Shown here in pieces: positions 63,327-64,000 of a DNA stretch of 64,000 bases. A model generated the notes under the pieces. The model made no database searches, was not told the DNA's origin, and saw only the letters and a list, made by a program, of their open reading frames with translations. The position numbers were made by a program, and so were the translations under genes. Numbering within the stretch: the first letter of the stretch is position 1; every line of letters begins with the position of its first letter. This DNA comes from Paracoccus zhejiangensis (GTDB lineage: Bacteria > Pseudomonadota > Alphaproteobacteria > Rhodobacterales > Rhodobacteraceae): assembly GCF_002847445.1 (NCBI RefSeq), contig NZ_CP025430.1, positions 2,914,001 through 2,978,000 of the forward strand. Reading direction: 5' to 3'.

Positions 63327-63328
63327 TT

Positions 63329-64000
63329 ATGAAACGCTTGACCCTGAAACATCTGCGCTATTTCGAGGCGCTGGCCCGCTGGAACCATTTCGGACGCGCC
63401 GCCGAAAGCCTTGCCTTGTCGCAGCCGGCCTTGTCCGTGCAGATGAAGGAGCTGGAGGAGATCCTGGGCGCGCCACTGCTGGAACGGGGCGCACGGCAGG
63501 TGACGCTGACCAGCCTGGGCGAGGATTTTGCCCTGCGCGCGCGCAAGATCCTGCAATCGGTCGAGGAACTGGGCGAGCTGGCCCGCGCCACCGACGGTCC
63601 GCTGACCGGCACCCTGCGGCTGGGAGTGATCCCGACTATAGCGCCCTACCTGCTGCCTGCGACCATCAAGCTTCTGACCCTGCGCCATCCGGCGCTGGAC
63701 GTGCGCCCGCGCGAGGCGGTGACGCAGAAGCTGATCGATGATCTGCTCGAGGGGCGGCTCGACACGGCCATCGTTGCCCTGCCGATCTCGGAGAACGCGC
63801 TGCACGAGGAGCCGCTGTTCCACGAGGATTTCCTGCTGGTGCGGCCGCTGGAGGATGCGCAAAAACCCGTGCCCCGGCCCGAGAACCTGCGCGAGATGCG
63901 GCTTTTGCTGCTGGAAGAGGGGCATTGCTTCCGCGATCAGGCGCTGTCCTATTGCAGCCCCTCGCCCTCGCAGCCGCGCGACCTGATGGAGGGCAGTTCG
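63329..64000 (+). CDS. oxyR: OxyR, hydrogen-peroxide-sensing LysR regulator (partial)
   Basis: First 224 residues; the gene runs out of the window. The winged helix-turn-helix is LKHLRYFEALARWNHFGRAA and ESLALSQPALSVQMKELEE (residues 6-44). The effector domain carries the redox pair in LLEEGHCFRDQALSYC (about residues 195-212). These two cysteines correspond to Cys199 and Cys208 of the E. coli protein, which form a disulfide on oxidation. It is expected to activate the divergent katG gene. Confidence 0.95.
   Translation, partial: MKRLTLKHLRYFEALARWNHFGRAAESLALSQPALSVQMKELEEILGAPLLERGARQVTLTSLGEDFALRARKILQSVEELGELARATDGPLTGTLRLGVIPTIAPYLLPATIKLLTLRHPALDVRPREAVTQKLIDDLLEGRLDTAIVALPISENALHEEPLFHEDFLLVRPLEDAQKPVPRPENLREMRLLLLEEGHCFRDQALSYCSPSPSQPRDLMEGSS

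Overview
The window looks like a chromosomal segment of a GC-rich alphaproteobacterium of the Rhodobacteraceae, most likely Paracoccus or a close relative. The evidence is a polyol operon in the order described for Rhodobacter sphaeroides (smoE-F-G-K-S, mtlK, FGGY kinase), a divergent katG/oxyR pair, a gcvT-H-P operon behind a tandem glycine riboswitch, and the usual strong GC bias at third codon positions. The genus is an inference; no rRNA is present.

Positions 1 to about 20,970 are an accessory region ending at a tRNA-Pro(CGG) gene. It holds the edge of an SH3-domain lipoprotein, an AbiV-like HEPN protein, and a tightly coupled seven-gene operon (2786-9616): SDR epimerase, TIM-barrel isomerase, a GtrB-like membrane protein with a degenerate glycosyltransferase domain, FAD oxidoreductase, GtrA, soluble GT2 and a GT-C-like membrane protein. 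This resembles a GtrA/GtrB/Gtr surface-glycan decoration system with its own sugar-tailoring enzymes. After it comes a mobile-element graveyard: an IS630 remnant, an IS3 orfB fused in frame to an integrase fragment, an IS3 element inside a LysR gene next to a truncated DMT transporter, a complete IS21, an IS110 element and two HEPN-like orphan genes. A short repeat (GGCAATTCACA) recurs four times, one copy beside the tRNA. The accessory genes are visibly more AT-rich than the right-hand part.

From about 21,000 onward the sequence is ordinary core genome. It contains a DMT transporter, leuB, an RTX-type protein, a MuiA-like DUF4139 protein, DedA, asd, an exported RidA-like protein, a small cell-surface glycan cluster (GT29 sialyltransferase-like, LpsB-like GT4, MFS), beta-carbonic anhydrase, a LysE exporter, an M17 aminopeptidase coupled to an NlpC/P60 protein, truB, a DUF2268 protein, rpe, an atypical SDR, a histidine phosphatase, an ABC ATPase and a large sulfotransferase-GT90 fusion.

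The glycine-cleavage operon follows (43,838-48,517), with its riboswitch. Then come a VOC protein and a long leftward sugar-catabolism block (49,015-60,302). In transcription order this is a SorC-type regulator, smoE-F-G-K-S, mtlK, a HAD phosphatase and an FGGY kinase, followed by a probably separately controlled SDR/FAH-hydrolase pair resembling 2-keto-3-deoxy-L-fuconate degradation. The window ends with a NIPSNAP protein, katG and the start of oxyR.
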